From: Hyphomicrobiales bacterium
GTDB lineage: Bacteria > Pseudomonadota > Alphaproteobacteria > Rhizobiales > Beijerinckiaceae
Assembly (NCBI GenBank): GCA_019075905.1
Contig: JAGXAM010000004.1
Coordinates: 62,001-126,000, forward strand
Reading direction: 5' to 3'
DNA length: 64,000 nucleotides
The translations under genes were made by a program, and so were the position numbers. This document shows positions 8,889 through 17,911 of the stretch, one piece after another; within the stretch, counting starts at the first letter, position 1, and each line of letters begins with the position of its first letter. Under the pieces are notes generated by a model, which was not told where the DNA came from, did not search any database, and was given only the letters and a program-made list of their open reading frames with translations.

Positions 8889-9905
8889 TCACAGGCTCTT
8901 GCGCACAAGGGCTGCGCCTTTTGCAAGCGCCGCCAGCTTGCCATAGGCGATTTTTGAGGAAATCGGCGCAAGACCGCAATTGGTGCAGGGGAACAGCCGT
9001 TCCGGCGGCACGAAGGCAAGCGCCGCTCGCAGCGTCGCCGCCACTTCCTCGGGGGTCTCGATCTGCGCACTGGCCACATCGATGGCGCCGACCATCACGT
9101 CTTTGCCCTTCAGCAAGCCCATCAATTCAATCGGCACTCGCGAGTTGCGGCATTCCAGCGACACCTGATCGATGCGGCTTTTGGCGATCACCGGAAAGGT
9201 CTGCTCATAATGACGCCATTGCGCGCCAAGCGTTGCCTTCCAGTCATTATTGGCCTTGATGCCATAGCCATAGCAGATATGCACGGCGGTGGTGCAGGTG
9301 AGGCCCTGCGCCGCGCGCTCCAGCGCCGACATGCCCCATTGCGCCACTTCGGCCATATAGACATTGAAGGCCGGCTCATCGAATTGCACAATATCGACGC
9401 CGAGCGCCGCCAGCTCCCTGGCTTCCTCATTGAGCACTTCGGCAAAGGCATGGGCGAGCGCGGCGCGGTCGCCATAGTGCTCGTCGGCAATGGTATCGAC
9501 AATTGTCATCGGCCCCGGCAGCGTGAATTTCAGCTTGCGGGCGGTATGGGCACGGGCGGCGCGCGCCTCGGCCTCGTGCACCGGCCCCTTGCGGCGGATC
9601 GGCCCGGTCACGGTCGGCACTTCCGCCTTGTAGCGGTTGGCGCGAATGCCCATCATGGTTTTCTTGCCGAAATCAATGCCGTCGAGATTGGCCAGAAATC
9701 CATGCACGAAATGAATGCGCGCCTGCTCGCCGTCGCTGACAATATCTATGCCGGCATCTTCTTGCAGTTTTATCGCCAGAATGGTGGCGTCGATCTTCCC
9801 ATCCTGCAACGCCTCGCCTTCGAGCCGCCAGGCTGGCCATAGCCGCTCGGTTTCGGCAAGCCAGCCGGGTTTGGGCAGGGAGCCGGCGACGGTGGTTTCA
9901 AGCAT
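8889..9905 (-). CDS. Core MetE-type cobalamin-independent methionine synthase, C-terminal domain only
   Basis: 338 residues corresponding to the C-terminal catalytic barrel of MetE, without the N-terminal half found in the roughly 750-residue enzyme. Zinc ligand candidates are His209 and Cys211 (HICYGYG), Glu251 and Cys310 (CTNCGL). The start MLETTVAGSLPKPGWL is typical of these short forms. They are thought to methylate homocysteine, but the methyl donor differs between homologues and is not always methyltetrahydrofolate. The gene stands alone on the minus strand between DUF486 and holA; no riboswitch was seen upstream. Confidence 0.8.
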   Translation of the reverse strand: MLETTVAGSLPKPGWLAETERLWPAWRLEGEALQDGKIDATILAIKLQEDAGIDIVSDGEQARIHFVHGFLANLDGIDFGKKTMMGIRANRYKAEVPTVTGPIRRKGPVHEAEARAARAHTARKLKFTLPGPMTIVDTIADEHYGDRAALAHAFAEVLNEEARELAALGVDIVQFDEPAFNVYMAEVAQWGMSALERAAQGLTCTTAVHICYGYGIKANNDWKATLGAQWRHYEQTFPVIAKSRIDQVSLECRNSRVPIELMGLLKGKDVMVGAIDVASAQIETPEEVAATLRAALAFVPPERLFPCTNCGLAPISSKIAYGKLAALAKGAALVRKSL

Positions 9906-9956
9906 GACGATCTCCTGGTTGGCAGGGAATGACAGATACGACCTGGGCTTGGCGGC

Positions 9957-10982
9957 TCACGCGCGTCCACCTTTTCGGGCAATGGTCCACAATAAACGGT
10001 CAAGCACCGGTTCGGCAAGTTGCGGCAGGCTACGCGTCGTTGCCACAGCCTGGTGGACGGCATCGATGATCTGTTGCAGCCGCGCGGCGCTCTGCGCCTT
10101 CAGCTGCGCGCTCAGGGCCTGCCGCATCGACCCGCCAAAACCCTGGCGCATCAGGCTTTGCAGCGCCACATCGAGCGGTTTGCCGGCATCGAGCTCCAGC
10201 CGCGCCCGGTGCAAGGCCAGCGCCTGGCGCAGCAGCAGCGGCAGCACCGCGCCGGTGTTGCCGCCAGAGCGCAGGCGCTGCAGGCGCGCATCGACCTCGG
10301 CCAGATCGCCCGAGAACGCCGCCTCGACCAGCCCCTCAACCGCCAGCAACGAGGTATCGGCGACAATATCCTCGACATCTGACCGCTGCACCCGCTCCTG
10401 GCCATGGGTATAGATCAGGAGCTTTTCGAGCTCGGCGCGGGTGGCCATCCGGTCCGCTCCCAGATGCGCCATCAGCATCTCGCGGGCCCCGGCATCGAGG
10501 CTGCGCCCGGCCTCGTCAAATGTGGCATCGACCAAAGCGGCAATATCCTGCTCGCTGTCCGGGTAACAAATCAGCGCCGCGCCATGGCCATGGCCCTCGA
10601 TCAGCTTGCGCAACGGCTGGTCGCGCTTCAGATCGCCGGCCTCGATCAGGATGCGGGCATCCTGGGGTGGGTCGTTGAGCAGACGCTCCAGCGCCGGAAT
10701 GATGGATTTGCTGCCAAGATTGATATGCAGCAACCGCTTGCCGCCGAACATCGACACCATATGCGCCGATTCGATCAGCCCCAGCGGCTCGTCGGCAATA
10801 TCGTTGCCTTCGAAATTCTCGATTTCGAGCGGTTCACTGTCGCGCTCGCGCAAGCCCTTGCCCAGCGCCCGCAGCCGCTCGCTCACCAGCCCGGCATCCG
10901 GCCCGAATACCAGGAAAACCACGGTCTGCGCAGGTGGTCGCGCCAGAAACCGCTCCATCTCGCGCGGCGCGACGACTGTCAT
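9957..10982 (-). CDS. holA: DNA polymerase III subunit delta
   Basis: 341 residues, normal HolA length, with the RFC-like fold suggested by VFLVFGPDAGLVSERLRAL at the start, the NFEGND segment and the C-terminal helical domain ending in LPQLAEPVLDRLLWTIARK. Delta opens the sliding clamp within the clamp loader. It follows lptE by 6 bases, and leuS-lptE-holA is a standard order in this bacterial order. Confidence 0.9.
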   Translation of the reverse strand: MTVVAPREMERFLARPPAQTVVFLVFGPDAGLVSERLRALGKGLRERDSEPLEIENFEGNDIADEPLGLIESAHMVSMFGGKRLLHINLGSKSIIPALERLLNDPPQDARILIEAGDLKRDQPLRKLIEGHGHGAALICYPDSEQDIAALVDATFDEAGRSLDAGAREMLMAHLGADRMATRAELEKLLIYTHGQERVQRSDVEDIVADTSLLAVEGLVEAAFSGDLAEVDARLQRLRSGGNTGAVLPLLLRQALALHRARLELDAGKPLDVALQSLMRQGFGGSMRQALSAQLKAQSAARLQQIIDAVHQAVATTRSLPQLAEPVLDRLLWTIARKGGRA

Positions 10983-10988
10983 GGCATG

Positions 10989-11501
10989 TCAGCCGCCGCG
11001 CGCGAAATAGGCAGCGATGCGGGTATGGATCTGGTCGGCCATGATCTGCGCATTGCGCACTTCGGCGTCATCATAGGACGAGAGGTTGGTATAACCTTGG
11101 TTGGTGCGGTCATAGGTGACGAAATTCACCACATCGCCGCTCGCCAGCACCTTGTTGCTCGCCAGATCGATCAGCTTGTAATCGGCGCGGTCATTGTCGG
11201 AGGCGGCCGAGGCAAGGCCGGTGACCGTATCAACCAGCGGCACCCGCACAGCCTGATGCAGCACGATTTCGAGCCGGTAGCGCGGCTGCACCGTCGATCC
11301 GGTGCCGTTAAAGGCAAAAATCAGGTCGTTGCCGAGGTAATGACCGGTGCGACCGGGAATCGGCCTGATCGCCACGGCCATCAGCGCTTGCGGCATGGCG
11401 CCGCCCATTGCCCCGTTGAGCGGGCGAAAGCAGCCCGCCAGAGCCAGCGGCGCCAGCAGCCCGGCCATCGCCATACCGCGCCTTGCCCTAGACCACGACA
11501 T
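10989..11501 (-). CDS. lptE: LPS assembly lipoprotein LptE
   Basis: 170-residue lipoprotein. The start at 11501 (overlapping the end of leuS by 14 bases) is chosen because AAAGGATC precedes it and it yields an N-terminus with basic residues, a hydrophobic stretch and the lipobox LALAGC near residues 19-24. The remainder matches alphaproteobacterial LptE (LPS-assembly lipoprotein), which plugs the LptD barrel in the outer membrane and helps deliver LPS to the surface. Sequence conservation in this family is low, so position between leuS and holA is an important part of the call. Confidence 0.88.
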   Translation of the reverse strand: MSWSRARRGMAMAGLLAPLALAGCFRPLNGAMGGAMPQALMAVAIRPIPGRTGHYLGNDLIFAFNGTGSTVQPRYRLEIVLHQAVRVPLVDTVTGLASAASDNDRADYKLIDLASNKVLASGDVVNFVTYDRTNQGYTNLSSYDDAEVRNAQIMADQIHTRIAAYFARGG

Positions 11502-14112
11502 TGATGATCCTTTGCGGAACGATGATGAACTTGCGCACCGCACGCCCTTCGAGCGCACGTTGGACTTTTTCCTGAGCCAGCGTCAAGCGCTCGATTTCAG
11601 CCGCCGCCATATCGCGCGCCACGGTGATTTCATCGCGCCGCTTGCCGTTGATCTGGATCGGCAGCGTTATGGTGCTTTCTTCCAACAGCGCCTCTTGCAA
11701 CTGCGGCCATGGTGCCATGGCCACAAGATCATCATGGCCAAGCACCTGCCAGCATTCTTCGGCGAGATGCGGCATCATCAGCGCAAACAATTGCACCAGA
11801 ATCTCGCCGGCCTCGCGGAAAGCCGCGCGCAGGGAGTCGGGCGGGGTTTCGCTTTCGACCTTGCCCAGTTCCGCCCCGAGCACATTCGACAATTCATAAA
11901 TATGGGCAACGCAGCGGTTGAAGCGCAGGCGCTCGACATCGGCGGTGACGCGGGCCAGGGCCTGATGTGCCGCCTTGCGCACGGCCATGCTGGTTTCATC
12001 GCCATCAGCCAGAGGCGCGGTGCCAAGCGGTGCGGCAAAGCCCGCCAGATCATTCGTCAGCCGCCACAGGCGCTGCACAAAGCGGAACGCGCCCTGCACG
12101 CCTTCCTCGGTCCAGGCGACATCGCGCTCCGGCGGCGAATCCGACAGCATGAACCAGCGTGCCGTATCGGCCCCATAGGTGCTTATGATTTCGTCGGGAT
12201 CGACGGTATTACGGCGCGACTTCGACATTTTCTCGATCGCGCCGATTCTGACGGCGGCATTGTCGCTGCGCCGCCGAGCGCTGCGCCCGCCCGGGCCGTT
12301 TTCAATCACCACTTCAGCGGGGGACAGCCAGCCGCCCTCGGGGCCGCCATAGGTCTCGTGCACCACCATGCCCTGCGTGAACAGGCCGGCGAAAGGCTCG
12401 TCCAGCGCCACCAGCCCGTCCCTATGCATGGCGCGGGTGAAATAGCGCGAATAGAGCAGGTGCAGGATCGCATGCTCGATGCCGCCGATATATTGATCGA
12501 CCGGCAGCCATTTCGACGCCATGGCCGGCGACACCGGCTGCTGCTCGTTGGCGGCATCGGTGAAACGGGCAAAATACCACGAGGAATCGACAAATGTGTC
12601 CATCGTGTCGGTTTCGCGCCGCGCCGCCTTGCCGCATTGCGGGCAGGGCACATGCGCCCAGGTCGGATGCCGGTCGAGCGGATTGCCGGGCTTGTCGAAA
12701 GTGACATCCTCGGGCAGCACCACTGGCAGATCGGCACGCGGCACCGGCACCGTGCCGCAAGCCTCGCAATGGATTACCGGAATCGGGCAACCCCAATAGC
12801 GCTGGCGTGAAATGCCCCAGTCGCGCAGCTTGAAATTCACCTGGGCGCGGGCTTGCGGGCGTCCGTCGAGCAGCTGCCCCGACAGCCGGGAACTCACCTC
12901 GGCCTTGGCGGCGCTGATGGTCATGCCGTCGAGAAACCGCGAATTGATCATCAGGCCATCGCCGTCATAGGCCTTGGTGGTAATGACGAAACTGGCCGGA
13001 TCCTGACCCTCCGGGCACACAACCGGAATATTGCCAAGGCCATAGGCATTGACGAAGTCAAGATCGCGCTGGTCATGCGCCGGGCAGCCGAAAACCGCAC
13101 CGGTGCCGTAATCCATCAACACGAAATTGGCGACCCAGACCGGAATTTCGATGTTGGGATCCAGCGGATGCACCGCCTTGAGGCCGGTATCGAAGCCGCG
13201 CTTTTCCGCCGTCTCCAGCGCCGCCACCGAAGTGCCCATCTGGCGGCAGGATTCGATAAAGGCGGCAAGTTCGCTATTGCCGGCAGCGCATTGCGCTGCC
13301 AGCGGATGGTCGGCGGCGAGCGCAATGAATTTCGCGCCAAACAGCGTATCGGGCCGCGTCGTATAGACCTCGATCTCCTTGACATGGCCCTGCGGCGCCG
13401 TCAGCGCAAAGCGCAGCAACAGGCCCTCCGAACGGCCGATCCAGTTGCGCTGCATCAGCCGCACTTTTTCCGGCCAGCGCTCCAGCCCGTCGAGGGCGCT
13501 GTTGAGATCTTCGGCATAATCGCTGATCTTGAAAAACCATTGCGTCAGGTCGCGGCTTTCGACCAGCGCTCCCGAGCGCCATCCTCGCCCGTCGATCACC
13601 TGCTCATTGGCCAGCACCGTGTGATCGACCGGATCCCAGTTGACCCGTGATTTCTTGCGATCAACGAGGCCCTTGGCGAGAAAATCCAGAAACATCGCCT
13701 GCTGGTGGCGGTAATAGGCCGGCGAACAGGTCGCCACCTCGCGTGACCAGTCGATCGACAGGCCCATGGACTGCAACTGCCCGCGCATGGTGGCAATATT
13801 CGCCCAGGTCCAGGTTGCCGGATGGGTCTTCTGCTGCATGGCCGCATTTTCGGCCGGCATGCCAAAGGCATCCCAGCCCATGGGATGCAGCACATTATAG
13901 CCGCGCGCCCGCCGGTAGCGCGCCACCACATCGCCCATGGCATAATTGCGCACATGGCCCATGTGAATGCGCCCTGAAGGATAGGGAAACATTTCCAGAA
14001 TATAGTATTTTGGCCCGGGATGCTCATCGCGCGTGCGGTAGATATCGGCGCGCGCCCAGGCCTTCTGCCATTTGGCTTCATTGCCCTGCGGTTCGTAGCG
14101 GTCAGTGGTCAT
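11488..14112 (-). CDS. leuS: Leucine-tRNA ligase
   Basis: 874-residue class I synthetase charging tRNA-Leu. The HIGH-like motif HMGH is at residues 50-53, the KMSKS motif at 628-632, and the editing domain with its Thr-rich pocket region lies between them. The start at 14112 ([15 protein letters not shown]) matches the usual beginning of the protein; an in-frame ATG at 14157 would add 15 residues. First gene of the leuS-lptE-holA operon and divergent from yggS. Confidence 0.96.
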   Translation of the reverse strand: MTTDRYEPQGNEAKWQKAWARADIYRTRDEHPGPKYYILEMFPYPSGRIHMGHVRNYAMGDVVARYRRARGYNVLHPMGWDAFGMPAENAAMQQKTHPATWTWANIATMRGQLQSMGLSIDWSREVATCSPAYYRHQQAMFLDFLAKGLVDRKKSRVNWDPVDHTVLANEQVIDGRGWRSGALVESRDLTQWFFKISDYAEDLNSALDGLERWPEKVRLMQRNWIGRSEGLLLRFALTAPQGHVKEIEVYTTRPDTLFGAKFIALAADHPLAAQCAAGNSELAAFIESCRQMGTSVAALETAEKRGFDTGLKAVHPLDPNIEIPVWVANFVLMDYGTGAVFGCPAHDQRDLDFVNAYGLGNIPVVCPEGQDPASFVITTKAYDGDGLMINSRFLDGMTISAAKAEVSSRLSGQLLDGRPQARAQVNFKLRDWGISRQRYWGCPIPVIHCEACGTVPVPRADLPVVLPEDVTFDKPGNPLDRHPTWAHVPCPQCGKAARRETDTMDTFVDSSWYFARFTDAANEQQPVSPAMASKWLPVDQYIGGIEHAILHLLYSRYFTRAMHRDGLVALDEPFAGLFTQGMVVHETYGGPEGGWLSPAEVVIENGPGGRSARRRSDNAAVRIGAIEKMSKSRRNTVDPDEIISTYGADTARWFMLSDSPPERDVAWTEEGVQGAFRFVQRLWRLTNDLAGFAAPLGTAPLADGDETSMAVRKAAHQALARVTADVERLRFNRCVAHIYELSNVLGAELGKVESETPPDSLRAAFREAGEILVQLFALMMPHLAEECWQVLGHDDLVAMAPWPQLQEALLEESTITLPIQINGKRRDEITVARDMAAAEIERLTLAQEKVQRALEGRAVRKFIIVPQRIINVVV

Positions 14113-14210
14113 GTCACATCGGTCTTGAGGATAATCGATTGGCGTGGCAGTGAGCATGAAAGATCGATGCGGTCAATGTTTGAACGCACTTCATGTGTCG
14201 AGGTCAAGGC

Positions 14211-14873
14211 ATGTCAGCCGTTGAAGGCTTGCGTCAGGTTGAAATGCTGATGGAGCGCGCCGCGCGTGATGCCGGGCGTGACCCGGCCGCCGTCAAGCTG
14301 GTTTGCGTCTCAAAAACCCATGATGGCGCCGCCATTCTGCCGGTTCTGGCGGCCGGATGCCGCATTTTCGGGGAAAACCGCGTTCAGGAGGCTGCCGGTA
14401 AATGGCCCGCCTTGCGCGCCAGCCATCCCGACATCGAGCTTCACCTCATCGGCCCGCTGCAAAGCAACAAGGCCGGTGACGCCGTCCGCCTGTTTGATGT
14501 CATCGAAACTGTCGACCGTGAGAAAATCGCCCGGGCCCTTGCCGATGAAATGGCGCGCCAGAACCGGTTTCCTCGCCTGTTCGTGCAGGTCAACACCGGC
14601 GCAGAACCGCAAAAAGCCGGGATATTGCCGGGCGATGTCAAAGATTTCATGCAATTTTGCCGGGAGAGCTGCGGCCTTGTCATCTCCGGCCTGATGTGCA
14701 TCCCGCCGGCTGCCGAACAGGCGAGCCCGCATTTCGCCTTGCTGGCACGGCTCGCGGCCGAGGTCGGGGTCAGCGGCCTCTCCATGGGCATGAGCCATGA
14801 TTATGCTCTGGCGATCGCGCTCGGCGCGACGCAGGTGCGGGTCGGCAGCGCGATTTTCGGCGCGCGCACCTAA
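14211..14873 (+). CDS. yggS: YggS-family pyridoxal phosphate homeostasis protein
   Basis: 220-residue single-domain PLP-binding protein of the alanine-racemase fold. The PLP lysine is Lys35 in CVSKTHD; FGENRVQEA, HLIGPLQSNK and the phosphate-binding SMGMSHDYALAI are all present. Family members buffer PLP and affect amino-acid and vitamin B6 balance rather than catalyse a known reaction. ATG at 14211 with AAGG before it; a longer start at 14193 is less likely. Divergent from leuS. Confidence 0.92.
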   Translation: MSAVEGLRQVEMLMERAARDAGRDPAAVKLVCVSKTHDGAAILPVLAAGCRIFGENRVQEAAGKWPALRASHPDIELHLIGPLQSNKAGDAVRLFDVIETVDREKIARALADEMARQNRFPRLFVQVNTGAEPQKAGILPGDVKDFMQFCRESCGLVISGLMCIPPAAEQASPHFALLARLAAEVGVSGLSMGMSHDYALAIALGATQVRVGSAIFGART

Positions 14874-14912
14874 ACCCTCCGGTCAGCATGGCAGCCGCCA
14901 CGCCGCGCCAGC

Positions 14913-15602
14913 CTAAATCACGCTGATCTTGATCTCGCCGAGCTTGTCGATGCCGCCGGTGACTTGATCGCCGCGCTTCAGCGGGCCGACACCGGCCGGG
15001 GTGCCGGTCATGATGATATCGCCGGGCGCCAGCCGCATCGAGCGCGACACGCTGGCGATAACCTCGGGCACATCCCATATGAGATCGGCAAGGTCGGCGT
15101 TCTGCTTGACGACGCCGTTCACTGCCAGCCAGATGCGCCCGGATTCCAGATGGCCGCTCATTGCCACGGGCACCAGCGGGGCAATCGGTGCCGAGTGATC
15201 GAAGCCCTTGCCCCAGTCCCAGGGGCGGCCAAGATCGCGGGCCGCCAGTTGCAGGTCGCGGCGGGTGAGGTCGATGCCGACACCATAGCCGAACACATGG
15301 TCCAGCGCCTGTTCCGGGGCAATATCAACGCCGCCACGCCCGAGCGCCACCACAAGTTCGATCTCGTGATGGAAATTCTGCGTCTCTGGCGGATAGGGAA
15401 TGGCCGCGCCATCATCCATCACCGCATCGGCAGGCTTCATGAAGAAGAACGGCGGCTCGCGGTCGGGGTCGCGGCCCATTTCCCGGGCATGGGCGGCATA
15501 ATTGCGGCCCACACAGAAAATGCGGCGCACCGGAAAGCGTTCCGTCGTGCCAGCAACCGCGAGCGACGCAATGTCGGGCGGCGCAATCACATAATTCGTC
15601 AT
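14913..15602 (-). CDS. Fumarylacetoacetate hydrolase family protein, probable fumarylpyruvate hydrolase
   Basis: 229 residues, the short FAH form. FCVGRNYAAHAREMG, PPFFFMKPADAV and the metal-ligand region NFHHEIELVVALG are the family marks; a further conserved stretch DIIMTGTPAGVGPL lies near the C-terminus. The start at 15602 is just after the stop of the gentisate dioxygenase gene, so the two are co-transcribed. In the gentisate route this enzyme would cleave fumarylpyruvate to fumarate and pyruvate. FAH enzymes act on several acylpyruvates, so the exact substrate is inferred from the cluster. Confidence 0.87.
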   Translation of the reverse strand: MTNYVIAPPDIASLAVAGTTERFPVRRIFCVGRNYAAHAREMGRDPDREPPFFFMKPADAVMDDGAAIPYPPETQNFHHEIELVVALGRGGVDIAPEQALDHVFGYGVGIDLTRRDLQLAARDLGRPWDWGKGFDHSAPIAPLVPVAMSGHLESGRIWLAVNGVVKQNADLADLIWDVPEVIASVSRSMRLAPGDIIMTGTPAGVGPLKRGDQVTGGIDKLGEIKISVI

Positions 15603-15603
15603 C

Positions 15604-16668
15604 TCAGGCATTCCCCCGGTCTTCACGGAATAGATGCAGGGCTTCCTGCACCGGTCGGTCGGAAAATGAAAACAGTACCGCGTCGTCCTCGGCCTCGTGG
15701 CGCACGTGTTTCCAGCTCGGCACCACGAATATATCGCGCTTTTGCCATTCGACGACGAAATCATCACCGATAATGCTGCGGCCCTTGCCTTCAATCGGCG
15801 CGAAAACGGTGGCATCGGTAGCGCGATATGCGGCGGTGACAAACCCGCGCGGCAATAATTGCACGAATGTGCCTATCGTCGCCATGGCATGTTGGCCGGT
15901 CGCCGGGTTGGTATAACGCATTTTCAGCCCGTGGCATGGATCCCATTCGCTGGCCTTGCGCATATGTTCGAGCGCTTCGCGCGTCCGGGCGAAGGGATAA
16001 TTGAACACCGGCGAGGTGCCGCCCTTGCCCTTGTGGTCAACCGGCAGCAAGTTGGCGCCAAACCGCGCCTCGGCATCACCGACAGGCCGCGTCAGCGGTT
16101 GCTCATCTTCCTGATGGTGCTGCATGAACGAGGCATCGAGAAACTGCACCAGCGGAATATCGAGCCCGTCGAGCCAGAATACCGGATCAGGCGATTCATT
16201 GCCGTGATCATGCCAGGCCCAGGGCGGGGTGATGATAAAATCGCCCTCGTGCATGATGGTGCGCTCGCCATTGACGGTGGTATGCGCGCCCGTGCCCTCC
16301 AGCACGAAGCGCAGCGCGCTCTGCGTATGGCGGTGCGCCGGAGCCACCTCGCCCGGCAGCACCAGTTGCACCCCGGCATAAAGATCGGTGGTGATTTTCG
16401 ATTGCCCGCGCAAGCCGGGATTTTCCAGCACCAGCACCCGGCGCTCGGCCTCTTTTGCGCTGATCAGCCCGCCAGCTTCCATCATGGCGGCGCGGATATC
16501 GGCAAAACGCCATGCGGCCGGCTGGCACGGGCTGCGTGGTTCCGGCGTCACCAGATTGGCGAGCGACAGCCACAGCGGGGTGAGGTTTTGCGTCGAAATG
16601 CGCTCGTAAAACGCATGGCGCGCGGCATCGCGATGTGTAGCAGGATTTGTCATGGCTTGCGCCTCCAT
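15604..16668 (-). CDS. Gentisate 1,2-dioxygenase
   Basis: 354-residue double-cupin iron enzyme that opens gentisate between carbons 1 and 2 to give maleylpyruvate. The Fe(II) ligands are visible as His112 and His114 (AHRHTQSALRFVLEG) and His153 (WAWHDHGNE), spaced as in characterised gentisate dioxygenases. The second cupin carries the usual FVVPSWKHVRHEA. A second in-frame ATG lies five codons in (16653). First gene of the minus-strand arm that starts at the palindrome at 16693-16727. Confidence 0.93.
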   Translation of the reverse strand: MEAQAMTNPATHRDAARHAFYERISTQNLTPLWLSLANLVTPEPRSPCQPAAWRFADIRAAMMEAGGLISAKEAERRVLVLENPGLRGQSKITTDLYAGVQLVLPGEVAPAHRHTQSALRFVLEGTGAHTTVNGERTIMHEGDFIITPPWAWHDHGNESPDPVFWLDGLDIPLVQFLDASFMQHHQEDEQPLTRPVGDAEARFGANLLPVDHKGKGGTSPVFNYPFARTREALEHMRKASEWDPCHGLKMRYTNPATGQHAMATIGTFVQLLPRGFVTAAYRATDATVFAPIEGKGRSIIGDDFVVEWQKRDIFVVPSWKHVRHEAEDDAVLFSFSDRPVQEALHLFREDRGNA

Positions 16669-16692
16669 CGCAGCGGCATGAGCGTTCAGTTA

Positions 16693-16727
16693 ATTGACAG
16701 TATGCTGATTATATGTATGCTGTCAAT
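16693..16727. promoter_or_regulatory. Bidirectional promoter and palindromic operator for the gentisate cluster
   Basis: ATTGACAG (16693-16700) and its exact reverse complement CTGTCAAT (16720-16727) flank an AT-rich centre. Each arm supplies a TTGACA -35 box: on the plus strand it is followed after 16 bases by TATGCT; on the minus strand after 16 bases by CATACT. The site thus can drive both the dioxygenase arm and the isomerase/marR/monooxygenase arm. A dimeric regulator bound here would cover both promoters; the MarR gene at 17420 is the obvious candidate. Inferred from sequence only. Confidence 0.55.
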
Positions 16728-16796
16728 CATGTGGAGACGTCATTTTGTGACAGGTTCGCGGCCAGGATCAACCCACGCCAATGAAGGAGCAGGCTT

Positions 16797-17423
16797 TTGT
16801 TGTTGCATGGCTATTTCCGCAGCGCCGCCTCGTGGCGGGTGCGCATTGCCCTTAACCTCAAGGGCATCAGGGTTGCTGGCGTCAGCCATCACCTGCGCCG
16901 GGGCGAGCAGCATTTGCCGGCGTTCCTGCGCCTCAACCCGCAGGGCTTCGTGCCCGCACTGGAGCTTGATGACGGCACGGTGCTGACCCAGTCTCTGGCA
17001 ATCATGGCGTGGCTTGACGAGGTGCATCCGCTGCCGGCGCTGCTGCCGTTCGACCCTGTCCTGCGCGCCAAGGTGCGGGCCTTCGCGCTGGTGCTGGCGG
17101 CTGATACCCATCCGTTGCAAAACCTCGCGGTTTTGGCAAAATTGCGCGCCCTCGGGCTCGATGAGCCGTCGGTGCAGGCCTGGGCCGCTGACGTCAATGC
17201 CCGCGGCCTCGCCGCCTGCGAGCAGCTCGCGGGTAAGGGCAGCTTTGCCTTTGGTGATGCCCCTGGCCTCGCCGATATTTGCCTCATTCCGCAACTCGGC
17301 AATGCCCGGCGTTTTGGCGTCGATGTCGCGCGCTTCCCGCGCCTGCTCGCGATCGAAGCGCAATGCCAGACGCTGGCGGCATTTCGCGATGCCGCGCCCG
17401 CCAGCCAGCCGGACGCAGAATGA
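16797..17423 (+). CDS. maiA: Zeta-class glutathione transferase, probable maleylpyruvate isomerase
   Basis: 208 residues with the zeta-class GST signature in the form SAASWRVRIALNLKG near the N-terminus and the glutathione-binding QSLAIMAWLDE about residue 65. Such enzymes isomerise maleylacetoacetate or maleylpyruvate using glutathione; beside gentisate dioxygenase the latter is expected. The start is TTG at 16797, with GGAG seven bases upstream; no ATG is available in this position. The stop overlaps the next gene by 4 bases. Confidence 0.88.
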   Translation: MLLHGYFRSAASWRVRIALNLKGIRVAGVSHHLRRGEQHLPAFLRLNPQGFVPALELDDGTVLTQSLAIMAWLDEVHPLPALLPFDPVLRAKVRAFALVLAADTHPLQNLAVLAKLRALGLDEPSVQAWAADVNARGLAACEQLAGKGSFAFGDAPGLADICLIPQLGNARRFGVDVARFPRLLAIEAQCQTLAAFRDAAPASQPDAE

Positions 17424-17890
17424 TGCCGCAAGCCGATTTCCGAATCATGCCGGGGCATTTGCTGCGCCGCGCCCAGCAACTCTCCAACGCGTTGTTTGCC
17501 GAGGAATGCGGCGCGTTTGATCTCACCTCCGTCCAATATGCAGCCCTCAACGCCCTCGCCGGCCATGACGATATCGATGCCACCCACCTTGCCAGCCTGA
17601 TCGCCTTTGACCGCTCGACCATTGGCGGCGTGCTCGAACGCCTCGTGGCCAAGGGCTGGATCACCCGGCGCACGGCTGCCAGCGACCGCCGCGTCAAGCG
17701 CCTGAAACTGACACCCGCCGGCCGTGCCATTCTCGCCGAGGTCGAAGCGCCGGTCGCCCGGGTGCAACAGCGGCTGCTGCAGGCCTTGAACGTCAAGGAA
17801 CGCGAGGCCTTTCTCGCCGCGCTCACCAAGCTGATCGACCATGCGCCCCACCACGACCATCCGGCACAGGCGCCGGCAAGCCCTGTCTAA
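17420..17890 (+). CDS. MarR-family regulator of the gentisate cluster
   Basis: 156-residue winged-helix protein: dimer helix with HLLRRAQQLSNALF, recognition region IDATHLASLIAFDRSTIGG and wing TAASDRRVKRLKLT. ATG at 17420 overlaps the maiA stop, so it is translated with the catabolic genes. It most probably represses the divergent promoters at 16693-16727 until an aromatic acid such as 3-hydroxybenzoate or gentisate binds. Comparable clusters elsewhere often use LysR or IclR regulators. Confidence 0.87.
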   Translation: MMPQADFRIMPGHLLRRAQQLSNALFAEECGAFDLTSVQYAALNALAGHDDIDATHLASLIAFDRSTIGGVLERLVAKGWITRRTAASDRRVKRLKLTPAGRAILAEVEAPVARVQQRLLQALNVKEREAFLAALTKLIDHAPHHDHPAQAPASPV

Positions 17891-17911
17891 GCGCCAGCAA
17901 AGGAAATCCCC

